NCBI RefSeq assembly: GCF_902497895.1
Contig: NZ_CABVHQ010000016.1
Coordinates: 1 to 64,000, forward strand
Reading direction: 5' to 3'
Source of the DNA: Pseudomonas fluorescens
GTDB lineage: Bacteria > Pseudomonadota > Gammaproteobacteria > Pseudomonadales > Pseudomonadaceae
Length of the DNA stretch: 64,000 nucleotides
Positions 15,954-23,600 of this stretch are shown piece by piece. A model generated the notes under the pieces. The model worked only from the letters and a program-made list of their open reading frames with translations, had not been told where the DNA came from and searched no databases. Made by a program: the position numbers and the translations under genes. Every line of letters begins with the position of its first letter. The stretch's first letter is position 1.

Positions 15954-17069
15954 ATGGCACTCGGCAAAGTCAGCGTAAACAATCTCAATCTGGGCCAGGG
16001 TGCCGTGACTGAGATCGAACGCTATTTCCTTTTCATCGGCCCCGGCGCAAAGAGCATCGGCCAGCTGATCCCTTTGAACACCGACAGCGACCTCGACAGC
16101 GCACTGGGTATTCCCGCCAGTGACCTGAAAACCCAAGTCACTGCAGCGCGTCTGAACGGCGGCGATCGCTGGTCCTGCCTTGCCGCTCCGATCGCTGCAG
16201 ATGGCGATTGGTCCGAAGCGCTCGAAATGGCCCAGCAGCAAGGCTTTTCGGTCGAGGCGGTGGTCATCACCAAACCGGTGACGACTGGCCAACAGCTGTC
16301 GGCCATGCATGACGCAGCCATCGAGCTGAACAACGTCTACGGCCGCCGGGCTTTCGTGATGGCGGCGAGTGCCGGCATCACCGTGCTGCAGGCCTGGAAT
16401 CAATACCTGCTCGAGCAGCGGGCTATCACCACCGGCCTAGCAGCGCCTCGCGTTCTGGTCGTGCCTCAGTTGCACGGTAATGACCAGGGCGTATTGGCCG
16501 GCCGTCTGGCGAACGCCGCTGTGAGCATTGCCGACAGCCCCATGCGCGTGGCTTCTGGCGCCTTGTTAGGCCTGGGCCCCATTCCCGTCGACATTGACGG
16601 TGTGCCGCTGCCGTCCGCGATCCGTGCCGAGCTGGATATGGCGCGATTCTCGGTTTCACAGACCTATCCGGATTACCCGGGCGTGTACTGGGGTGACGGC
16701 AACATGCTCGATGCCCCAGCCAGCGACTTCCAGATGGTGGAGTACTTGCGCCTGGCTGACAAAGCAGCCCGCCAGGTGCGGCCGCTGCTGATTCGTCGTG
16801 TTGGCGATCGCCGGCTCAACAACACCCCCAACAGCATGGCTGCCGCGATCAGTGCATTCATGAAGCCGCTGCGTCAGATGGCCAAGTCCGTTTCGTTCGC
16901 TGGCCAGGTGTTCCCTGGTGAGATCGAGGCGCCCAAGGATGGCGACATCGTCCTGGAGTGGTTCAGCAAAACCAAGGTCGAGCTCTACATCAAGATCCGG
17001 CCGCTCAACTGCCCGAAAGACCTGACGGCCAACATTGCCCTCGACCTTTCCAACGACGATTCGGAGTAA
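15954..17069 (+). CDS. Tail sheath protein, DUF2586 type
   Basis: A 371-aa sheath protein of the K139/HP1 group. It starts MALGKVSVNNLNLGQGAVTE and has the DUF2586 landmarks ERYFLFIGPG, PLNTDSDLDSALG, ITVLQAWNQYLLEQ and the C-terminal WFSKTKVELYIKIRPLNCPK. It would form the contractile sheath; the tube gene follows directly. It is not closely similar to P2 FI, one reason to place the phage with HP1/K139. Confidence 0.85.
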   Translation: MALGKVSVNNLNLGQGAVTEIERYFLFIGPGAKSIGQLIPLNTDSDLDSALGIPASDLKTQVTAARLNGGDRWSCLAAPIAADGDWSEALEMAQQQGFSVEAVVITKPVTTGQQLSAMHDAAIELNNVYGRRAFVMAASAGITVLQAWNQYLLEQRAITTGLAAPRVLVVPQLHGNDQGVLAGRLANAAVSIADSPMRVASGALLGLGPIPVDIDGVPLPSAIRAELDMARFSVSQTYPDYPGVYWGDGNMLDAPASDFQMVEYLRLADKAARQVRPLLIRRVGDRRLNNTPNSMAAAISAFMKPLRQMAKSVSFAGQVFPGEIEAPKDGDIVLEWFSKTKVELYIKIRPLNCPKDLTANIALDLSNDDSE

Positions 17070-17075
17070 GCCCCT

Positions 17076-17525
17076 ATGTCACGTATTGGCGGCAAGAACT
17101 TCGACGTGAACCTGGGCGATCTGCTGGTTCACGTCCAAAACTGCACCCTCGACATCACGGACAACACCGCCGTGGCACAGAGCAAGGGCGTACCCAACGG
17201 GCACGTCGATGGCGACGTCTCGGCCAGCGGCGAGTTTGAGTTCGACACCAGCAACTTCAACTTGCTGATCGAAGCCGCACGCACCGCCGGCAGCTTTCGC
17301 AAGCTCGAGCCTTTCGACATCGTGTTCTTCGCCAAGGCCGGCGATGAGGAGCTGCGTGTTGAGGCCTTCGCCTGCAAATTGAAGGTTTCCAGCCTGCTTG
17401 GGATCGATCAGAAGGGCGGTGAAACGTCCAAGCACAAGGTGCCGTTTGACGTCACCAGCCCCGACTTCGTCCGTATCAACGGCGTGCCGTACCTGGACGC
17501 CAGCGAAATTGAGGGGCTGCGCTGA
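17076..17525 (+). CDS. Tail tube protein, DUF2597 type
   Basis: A 149-aa protein starting MSRIGGKNFDVNLGDLLVHV with VQNCTLDITDNTAVAQSKGV and a beta-rich remainder, the DUF2597 family. In K139/HP1-type phages it takes the tail tube position after the sheath. Its TGA overlaps the following ATG. Confidence 0.83.
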   Translation: MSRIGGKNFDVNLGDLLVHVQNCTLDITDNTAVAQSKGVPNGHVDGDVSASGEFEFDTSNFNLLIEAARTAGSFRKLEPFDIVFFAKAGDEELRVEAFACKLKVSSLLGIDQKGGETSKHKVPFDVTSPDFVRINGVPYLDASEIEGLR

Positions 17526-17737
17526 TGGTGGATTGGTTCGATCGGGCTCAGGCGCTCGAGCAGCGCGAGCGTGAATTCGTCATCGCCGCTCAACTCGCTC
17601 GCCCGCGACCAACCGGACCGAGCCTAACCCACTGCAAGGAGTGTGACGGTGAGATCCCAGTAGCGCGCCAAGCCCTAGGTGGAATCATCCGCTGCACGCC
17701 CTGTGAATCCCTTTTCGAACAAGGACCACGCCGATGA
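17525..17737 (+). CDS. TraR/DksA-type C4 zinc-finger protein
   Basis: A 70-aa protein with a four-Cys finger CKECDGEIPVARQAL..IIRCTPC, the TraR/DksA C-terminal motif. The N-terminus is a short helix. TraR proteins bind the RNA polymerase secondary channel and mimic DksA plus ppGpp, so this could tune host transcription late in infection. It sits between tube and endolysin genes, as in many P2-like phages. Confidence 0.85.
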   Translation: MVDWFDRAQALEQREREFVIAAQLARPRPTGPSLTHCKECDGEIPVARQALGGIIRCTPCESLFEQGPRR

Positions 17738-18126
17738 CTAGCACTACCTGGCCGAACTTCGCGGCGGCTGAACTGCGCTGCAAATGTGGCAAGTGCAACA
17801 GCACCGGCGCCGAGATGGACCCGGGATTCATGGCCGAGCTGGTGATCCTGCGTCAGCGATTCGGCCGCCCGATGGCGTTGAGCAGCGCCTATCGCTGCCC
17901 CAAGCACCCGGTGGAAGTGAACAAGCCCGCATCAGGTGAGCACTGCACCGGCTTGGCCGTTGACGTGCGCTGCCGTGGCGAGGAGGCCGTGGAGATTCTG
18001 CGCCTGGCCCTGAATCTGAAATTCACCCGGTTCGGGATCAGTCAACGGGGCAACGCTCGCTTTCTGCACCTGGGCATGGCGCCAGTCGGCGGCCGATTCC
18101 CCAGCCCTGCGATCTGGAGCTACTGA
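17734..18126 (+). CDS. M15-family peptidase, putative endolysin
   Basis: A 130-aa metallopeptidase. Zinc ligands fit His70 and Asp77 (GEHCTGLAVD) and His112 (FLHLGM), with the substrate Arg in SSAYRCPKHP. Members are D-Ala-D-Ala carboxypeptidases or L-Ala-D-Glu endopeptidases used by phages for host lysis. There is no signal peptide, so export would need a holin. It is followed by DUF1353 and a small membrane protein, the likely lysis cassette. Confidence 0.85.
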   Translation: MTSTTWPNFAAAELRCKCGKCNSTGAEMDPGFMAELVILRQRFGRPMALSSAYRCPKHPVEVNKPASGEHCTGLAVDVRCRGEEAVEILRLALNLKFTRFGISQRGNARFLHLGMAPVGGRFPSPAIWSY

Positions 18127-18489
18127 ATGGCTTTTAGAAGCTCCCTGGTCGTCAAGGCCGTGAAGGGCACCAAGCAATGGCAGTTGATCAGACCGCTGTT
18201 CTACCTGACGGCCAGCAACAAGTTGGTGACGGTGCCGAAGTGCTACTGCACCGACTTGGCCAGTGTGCCCCGGCCGGTCTGGTGGCTGATCCCGCGTGAC
18301 GATGAGTTCGCCCGACGACCGTCCGTGGTGCATGACTACATCTACACCCACGGCACCGTGGCCTTTACCAAGGCCGAGGCTGACCAGGTCTTTTATGAAG
18401 CCCTCCTCGAGGAGGGCATGCCCAAGCCTCTGGCCTGGCTGATGTATGCGGCCGTGCGTATCGGCGGCCGTGGCAACTGGAGGCGCTAA
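18127..18489 (+). CDS. DUF1353 family phage protein
   Basis: A 120-aa protein with the DUF1353 pattern: CYCTDLASVPRPVWWLIP, RRPSVVHDYIYTHG and WLMYAAVRIGGRGNWRR. Such proteins are common in lysis or tail regions of phages; their activity is unknown. The conserved His-Asp pair (VVHDYIY) suggests metal or nucleophile chemistry, but this is inference. The next gene starts within its stop. Confidence 0.8.
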   Translation: MAFRSSLVVKAVKGTKQWQLIRPLFYLTASNKLVTVPKCYCTDLASVPRPVWWLIPRDDEFARRPSVVHDYIYTHGTVAFTKAEADQVFYEALLEEGMPKPLAWLMYAAVRIGGRGNWRR

Positions 18490-18746
18490 TGGAGCTTTCA
18501 GCGATGTCCGTGAGCGTACTGCTGATGCTGACCGAGCTGGTTCTGACCGGCGTGGTCGGCTTCCAGGTGTACCTCTTCAAGCAGGTCAGCGCCGCACGCC
18601 GCGAACACCTCGAGTTCCGCATCGAGGTCGCCGAGCGCTACGTGCGCGCCGAACACATTGATAAGGCCATGGAAAAGCTGGAAGACCGGCTGGAACAGCG
18701 CCTGCAGCACCTTTTTAACCAACCACCACAACGGAAAAGAACATGA
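18489..18746 (+). CDS. Single-pass membrane coiled-coil protein, possible holin/antiholin
   Basis: An 85-aa protein with one N-terminal membrane segment (VLLMLTELVLTGVVGFQVYLF) and a charged helical C-terminal part (EHIDKAMEKLEDRLEQRLQHL) likely to form a coiled coil. Its place in the lysis cassette suggests a holin, antiholin or i-spanin-like role, but it matches no family that I can name. Confidence 0.6.
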   Translation: MELSAMSVSVLLMLTELVLTGVVGFQVYLFKQVSAARREHLEFRIEVAERYVRAEHIDKAMEKLEDRLEQRLQHLFNQPPQRKRT

Positions 18747-19030
18747 GCCAGAAACGCGATATCACCCTGGAAATCGGCGACAAAGAATTCACGTTCACCC
18801 TGGCCCCCCAGGACGTGACCAAGTACTTCAACGCCATGACCGCGAACAACAAGGTGTCGCCGTCGCACAACCTCCTGGTCAACACCGTGTTGCCTGCTCA
18901 GCGTGACGATCTACGCAAGCTGCTGGAAAACCCGGTGATGACCATGCAGGTCGCCGGTGCGCTGCTCGAGGATTACGCGCCGGACGTTGAAATCATCGTA
19001 AAAAAGCACTCGAGCACGCTGAGCGCCTGA
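18743..19030 (+). CDS. Tail assembly chaperone, short form
   Basis: A 95-aa protein (MSQKRDITLEIGDKEFTFTL; FNAMTANNKVSPSHNLLV) of the putative tail assembly chaperone family, located directly before the tape measure gene as in all long-tailed phages. It corresponds to P2 gpE or lambda gpG. The heptamer A AAA AAG at 19000-19006 lies near the 3' end in the correct frame for -1 slippage. Confidence 0.82.
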   Translation: MSQKRDITLEIGDKEFTFTLAPQDVTKYFNAMTANNKVSPSHNLLVNTVLPAQRDDLRKLLENPVMTMQVAGALLEDYAPDVEIIVKKHSSTLSA

Positions 19031-19194
19031 GTGATGACGGACTAGGCCAACTGATGGCCTTGGCCGGTCGCTGGCTACCTGGTGCAGAGCCCACACCCGA
19101 GGTGATGGGCACGGCCAAGTGGCTGGAGGACGAACACTGGAAACGCATGGAAATCGCCGTGGCTAACGGCATCGCACATGCTCTGAACGGATAA
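18743..19194 (+). CDS. Tail assembly chaperone, -1 frameshifted long form
   Basis: If ribosomes slip -1 at A AAA AAG (19000-19006), translation continues in the second frame to TAA at 19192-19194, giving about 150 aa. The extension reads ALEHAERLSDDGLGQLMALA, then GRWLPGAEP, MGTAKWLEDEHWKRMEIAVA and a short end: well-composed, helical and ending just before the tape measure start. This second frame has no suitable start of its own beyond internal ATGs. P2 (E+E') and lambda (G/GT) use the same arrangement. The frameshift is inferred from sequence. Confidence 0.8.
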
Positions 19195-19200
19195 ACACAC

Positions 19201-21510
19201 ATGGCTGACCGCGCTGCCCGCCTGGCCTTCATCTTGAGTCTGACCGACAAGGTCACCGCGCCCCTGGGGAAGGTGAAAATGGGTTTTTCCGACCTTGCCG
19301 AACAGAGCGAGAAAAACATCAAGACGATGGGCCTGGGCCTGGGCGGCATGATCGGCGCCGGCGTAGCCATTACCGAATCTTTGGCGCCTGCCCTCGAGAT
19401 GAACCGCGCCCTGGGCGAGGTCAAATCGCTGGGCGTGGCCGAGGATGCGTTGAACGCGCTGAATCGCAAGTCCCTGGAGTTCTCCGTAGCCTACGGTGAA
19501 AACGCCCGGGATTTTGTTGCGTCCGCGTACGCCATTGATGGCGCAATCAAAGGACTGACCGGCGACCAGTTGGCCACGTTCACCAACACCAGCAACTTGC
19601 TGGCCAAGGCGACCAAGTCCGACGCAGACACGATGACCGCCTACGTGGGCACCATGTACAACCTGTTCAAGGACCAGGCTGATGCCATGGGCAAAGGCGA
19701 GTGGGTTGAAAAACTCGGCGGCCAGACCGCGTTGGCGGTGCAGCTGTTCCGCACTGACGGCGCCCAGTTGAAGGATGCCTTCAAGGAAGTCGGCTCGATC
19801 GCGAACATGGCAGGTGTCGACCTGGCCGAACAGTTCGCCGTGATCGGCTCTCTCAGCAGCACCATGGAAGGCGGCGACGCCGGCGGGATCTACAAAGCGT
19901 TTTTCGAGAACATCGGCGGCGCGTCGGAAAAGCTGGGCCTGAAGTTCGTTGACCAGAACGGCAAGTTGCTGCCGATGCTGGACATCCTCGGCAAGTTGGA
20001 AGGCAAGTTTGGCGATCTGAACAGCGCATCTACGGGCGCCAAGCTGATCGAAGCGTTCGGCGGGGAGGGCGCCCGCGTAATTACCGCGCTGACTAAGGAC
20101 ACCGAACGCCTGCGCAACGGGATGGATCAGTTGGGCAAAGTCCGGGGGCTGGAGAATGCGGAGAATATGGCCAAGGCCATGGTCGACCCGTGGCAGCAGT
20201 TCGCTGCTGCAGTCGAAGCGCTGCGCATTACCTTCGGCCAAGTGCTGATCCCGATCCTGGCACCGCTGATGGACAAACTGGTGGCGATCGGGGGCACGCT
20301 GAGCCGCTGGACGCAGTTGTTTCCGAACATCGCCCGCGTGATCGGCATCACGGTGCTGACCATCTTCGGGATCATCGCCGCTATGTCGTTACTGACCCTC
20401 GTGATCGGCATAAGCAAAATGACCTGGCTGGGGTTGGTGACGGTCTGGAAGGTGGTGCAACTGGTGAACTTGCGCACCCTTGCGGTCTTCGTGTTGCAGA
20501 AACTCGCCATGCTGGCCTATATCTCCGTAATCACGCTGCTGAGCGCTGGCCTGGCACTCGTTCGCGGCGCCATGCTGATGTGGCAGGGCGCGATCTGGCT
20601 GGTCAACGCGGCATTGCTGGCCAATCCGGTAGTGCTAATTGTGGTGGGCGTGCTCGCGTTGGTCGCGGCCGTTATTGCCGCCGTGTACTACTGGGACGAA
20701 TGGACCTCTGCGCTGCTCAATAGTGACGCGTTCAAGTGGGTCAGTGACCAGCTCACCGCGCTGTCGGATTGGTTTAGCTCCATGGGCGGCTGGTCCACTA
20801 TGGCTAAAGACGCGTGGGACGGCATCGTCAGGATCTTTCATGAGGCCACCAACGGCCTGATCCTACTGGGCAGCTGGATGGGCTTGGTGACGGGCGGAAT
20901 GCTGACCTGGCAAGCCGCCATCTGGCTGGTGAACGGTGCGCTACTGGCCAACCCGATCACCTGGATCATCATCGGGATTGTGGCTTTGGTCGCCGCGGTG
21001 GTGGCTGCCGTCTATTACTGGGACGAATGGACCTCTGCGCTGCTCAACAGTGACGCGTTCAGGTGGGTCAGTGACCAACTCACTGCGCTGTCGGACTGGT
21101 TCAACTCCATGGGCGGCTGGTCCGCGATGGCTAAAAGCGCGTGGGATGGCATCGTCAGGATCTTTCATGCGGCCATCAACGGCCTGATCGAAATGATGAA
21201 CAAGATCCCCGGCGTGAACATCGAAACCCGTTTCGGTGACCTGCCGCAGATCCCTGGTACCGAGGCCGCCATTAATGCGGCGGACACCGCCAGCGCAGCG
21301 CAGAAAGCCCAGCAGACCATCAATTCGGCAATCCCCAGCCTTTCGCCTTCCCGGCCTTCGGCAGTGCCCCCGGGTGGGTTGCTGACCAGCATCCAGAACA
21401 CCAGTAGCCAGAACAAGGGCACGCACGTTGAAAACGTGAACATCCATACCGCCAAGCCAATGAGTCCTCTGGAGCTGGAAAACATGATGTCCATGGCGGT
21501 GGGCGGATGA
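19201..21510 (+). CDS. Tail tape measure protein, TP901-like
   Basis: A 769-aa tape measure that sets tail length. The N-terminal third carries the TP901 core domain (ALGEVKSLGVAEDALNAL, DFVASAYAIDGAIKGLT, AMVDPWQQFAAAVEALR). The centre is strongly hydrophobic with several membrane-like segments (VIGITVLTIFGIIAAMSLL, VVLIVVGVLALVAAVIAAV). A 109-residue unit is duplicated in tandem (DNA 20572-20869 and 20899-21192). The C-terminus is Ser/Pro-rich. The TGA overlaps the DUF2590 start. Confidence 0.9.
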   Translation: MADRAARLAFILSLTDKVTAPLGKVKMGFSDLAEQSEKNIKTMGLGLGGMIGAGVAITESLAPALEMNRALGEVKSLGVAEDALNALNRKSLEFSVAYGENARDFVASAYAIDGAIKGLTGDQLATFTNTSNLLAKATKSDADTMTAYVGTMYNLFKDQADAMGKGEWVEKLGGQTALAVQLFRTDGAQLKDAFKEVGSIANMAGVDLAEQFAVIGSLSSTMEGGDAGGIYKAFFENIGGASEKLGLKFVDQNGKLLPMLDILGKLEGKFGDLNSASTGAKLIEAFGGEGARVITALTKDTERLRNGMDQLGKVRGLENAENMAKAMVDPWQQFAAAVEALRITFGQVLIPILAPLMDKLVAIGGTLSRWTQLFPNIARVIGITVLTIFGIIAAMSLLTLVIGISKMTWLGLVTVWKVVQLVNLRTLAVFVLQKLAMLAYISVITLLSAGLALVRGAMLMWQGAIWLVNAALLANPVVLIVVGVLALVAAVIAAVYYWDEWTSALLNSDAFKWVSDQLTALSDWFSSMGGWSTMAKDAWDGIVRIFHEATNGLILLGSWMGLVTGGMLTWQAAIWLVNGALLANPITWIIIGIVALVAAVVAAVYYWDEWTSALLNSDAFRWVSDQLTALSDWFNSMGGWSAMAKSAWDGIVRIFHAAINGLIEMMNKIPGVNIETRFGDLPQIPGTEAAINAADTASAAQKAQQTINSAIPSLSPSRPSAVPPGGLLTSIQNTSSQNKGTHVENVNIHTAKPMSPLELENMMSMAVGG
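20572..21192 (+). repeat. Tandem 327-bp duplication inside tape measure gene
   Basis: Copy 1 (from 20572) and copy 2 (from 20899) are offset by exactly 327 bp, 109 codons. Each encodes W-Q-x-AIWLVN-x-ALLANP, a membrane-like helix, VYYWDEWTSALLNSDAF, WVSDQLTALSDWF and SMGGWS-x-MAK. Coding identity is highest over the central part, suggesting fairly recent duplication. Confidence 0.85.
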
Positions 21511-21824
21511 GCCTCTATATCGATCTGATGATCACCAATAACGACCTGACCCTGGACCCGTCGAACCAGCCTCTGTTGGTGGAGGATCGGGCCAGCATCG
21601 CCCAGGACATCGGTCACATGATCCGCGAAAGCGGGCTGCTGGTGACGCTGGTGGCCGAGCGCGATCGCTACCGTCAAGCCGACTGCATCCAACAACTGGA
21701 ACTGTTGGTGGAGGCTGACGTGCGCCTGGTACCGGGCACCGCCCGGATCTTCGAAGAGGGCAAGGGAAAGTACCTGGTCACGGCCAAAACCGTTGAATTC
21801 GGATCTGTCGAGGTAGTGCTGTGA
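21507..21824 (+). CDS. DUF2590 family baseplate protein
   Basis: A 105-aa protein starting MSLYIDLMITNNDLTLDPSN with DIGHMIRESGLLVTLVAE, the DUF2590 family of K139/HP1-type phages. It occupies the position of the gp25/gpW-like baseplate wedge protein before gpJ. It overlaps genes on both sides by 4 bases. Confidence 0.78.
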   Translation: MSLYIDLMITNNDLTLDPSNQPLLVEDRASIAQDIGHMIRESGLLVTLVAERDRYRQADCIQQLELLVEADVRLVPGTARIFEEGKGKYLVTAKTVEFGSVEVVL

Positions 21825-22996
21825 GTGACGTAGATTTCAAGCAGGCGTTGAGTGACGCCGGCATTCCGACCACCGAGGCAAAGCTGCGCGCTGCCTGGGA
21901 ACTTGAAGTAATCGCCCAGGGCAGCAAGCTCAGCAACACCAACGCCTGGTCACCGTTCTGGCGGGTGATCACCGCGTTGGTGACCAAGCCGGTTTTATGG
22001 CTGATCGAGTTTGTCGCCGGCACTGTCCTGCCGAACTTCTTTGTGAAGACCGCCACCGGTGCCTGGCTGGACATGCTGGCCTGGGCGGTCGACGTCACCC
22101 GCAAGCCTGCGACCAAGGCCGAGGGCTATTTGCTGTTCACCAGGAGCGCACTGGCCGGCCTGCTGGAAGTACCGGCCGGTACCCGCGTGCAGTCGATTGC
22201 GATCAACGGCAACGTCTACGAGCTGGTGACGGTGGCGGCGGCCAGCTTTGTCGATGGGGAATCCCAGATCAGGGTGTTGGCCCGGGCAAAGCAGGCGGGC
22301 AGCGGATTCAATCTGGCACCTGGTTATTTTTCCATTCTGCCGGAGCCCGTGCCCGGGGTGGTCCAGGTCGTGAACGCTGACAGCTGGTTGACCCAGCCAG
22401 GCGCCGATACCGAACCCGACGACGAGCTGCGTTTGCGTGTGCGTAACCAGTTCTCAGCGGTCAACCAGTGGCACACCGACTCGGTATATCGCGCCATGAT
22501 CGCCGCATTCCCTGGTGTCCAGCCCGATGGCGTCTACTTCGAACACAACGCGCCCCGGGGCCCCGGCAGTGCCAACGCCTTCATTTTGTTCGAAGCCAAT
22601 TCGCCGGCGGACACCTTCCTGGCTGAAATCAACAGCTACATCCGTGACCAGGGCAACCATGGCCACGGGGATGACCTGTTGGTGCTGGAAATGCCCGCGA
22701 CGTTTCATGCCATCAGCTTGACGGTCTGGCCCAAGGCCGAAGTCGGTGCTGAGCGCCATCCGGCGTTGAAGGCCGATATCGAGCTGTACATCCGTGCCGC
22801 GTTCCGCGAGAGCACGGACAGTGACTACCAGCCGACGCTGACATACCCACAGTCTCGTTTTTCCTTCAGCCGCTTGGGCGAGGAGCTGCACCAGCAGTTC
22901 CCGGGGATCGATTCGCTGCACTTCAACAACGCGGACATCATTTCCGAGCTGACCATCCCGCGCCTGTCCGGGGTTGAGGTGGGGCTGAATGCTTAA
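21821..22996 (+). CDS. Baseplate J-like (gp47) protein
   Basis: A 391-aa baseplate wedge protein. The Baseplate_J pattern is seen in VTRKPATKAEGYLLFTR, VPAGTRVQS, LARAKQAGSGFNLAPGYF, DTEPDDELRLRVRNQFS and the C-terminal SFSRLGEELHQQFPGIDSL. It uses a GTG start that overlaps the DUF2590 TGA. The gpI-like gene follows with an 8-base overlap. Confidence 0.88.
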   Translation: MSDVDFKQALSDAGIPTTEAKLRAAWELEVIAQGSKLSNTNAWSPFWRVITALVTKPVLWLIEFVAGTVLPNFFVKTATGAWLDMLAWAVDVTRKPATKAEGYLLFTRSALAGLLEVPAGTRVQSIAINGNVYELVTVAAASFVDGESQIRVLARAKQAGSGFNLAPGYFSILPEPVPGVVQVVNADSWLTQPGADTEPDDELRLRVRNQFSAVNQWHTDSVYRAMIAAFPGVQPDGVYFEHNAPRGPGSANAFILFEANSPADTFLAEINSYIRDQGNHGHGDDLLVLEMPATFHAISLTVWPKAEVGAERHPALKADIELYIRAAFRESTDSDYQPTLTYPQSRFSFSRLGEELHQQFPGIDSLHFNNADIISELTIPRLSGVEVGLNA

Positions 22997-23600
22997 GCTC
23001 AGTCTGCCTTTTTGGCTCGATGGGCCGGAGCTGGCCAAGCTCAAAGCGGCCGCGCAAGCCTGGTGGGGCAAGGTCGAAAACTGGCTGCACTGGCCGTTGC
23101 TGCAGATGGATGCCGAGACCTGCCACCTGAACGTGCTCGATCTACTGGCCTGGCAGCGCGACATCCAGCGCTTCCACGGCGAGCCCGAAAGGCTGTACCG
23201 CCTGCGGGTGAAATACGCCTTCATCAATGCTGTGGACGCCGGCAGCACTGCCGGCATGGCCCGCATTTTTGAACGCCTGGGCGTGGGCTATGTGGAGATC
23301 CAGGAGCGGCTGCCGGATCTCGATTGGGACGTGATCCTGCTGCACCTGTCCGACACGCAGCTCAGCGAAAACCCGGTGTTGCTGCGCGTCTTGATGCAGC
23401 AATACGGCCGCACCTGCCGGCGGTATGACTTCGTCACGATCACCCCCGTGAAACTGAACATCGGTGTGGCCGACTTCAACGACGACCAACAGACCCTGAT
23501 TGCCACGCTGGACGACAGCGCAAGCCGCCTAGTCGTGATCAACGAGCTGGCACTGCTCACCCTTTTGACCGACCCATTTAGGAGCACCCATGGGAGCTAG
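22989..23600 (+). CDS. Baseplate/tail protein I (P2 gpI-like)
   Basis: A 203-aa protein placed directly after gpJ. The segments NVLDLLAWQRDIQRFHGEPE, YRLRVKYAFINAVDAGS and GMARIFERLGVG match the P2 gpI pattern (LP.LAW...W). It links wedges to tail fibres. It overlaps the fibre gene by 11 bases. Confidence 0.82.
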   Translation: MLKLSLPFWLDGPELAKLKAAAQAWWGKVENWLHWPLLQMDAETCHLNVLDLLAWQRDIQRFHGEPERLYRLRVKYAFINAVDAGSTAGMARIFERLGVGYVEIQERLPDLDWDVILLHLSDTQLSENPVLLRVLMQQYGRTCRRYDFVTITPVKLNIGVADFNDDQQTLIATLDDSASRLVVINELALLTLLTDPFRSTHGS

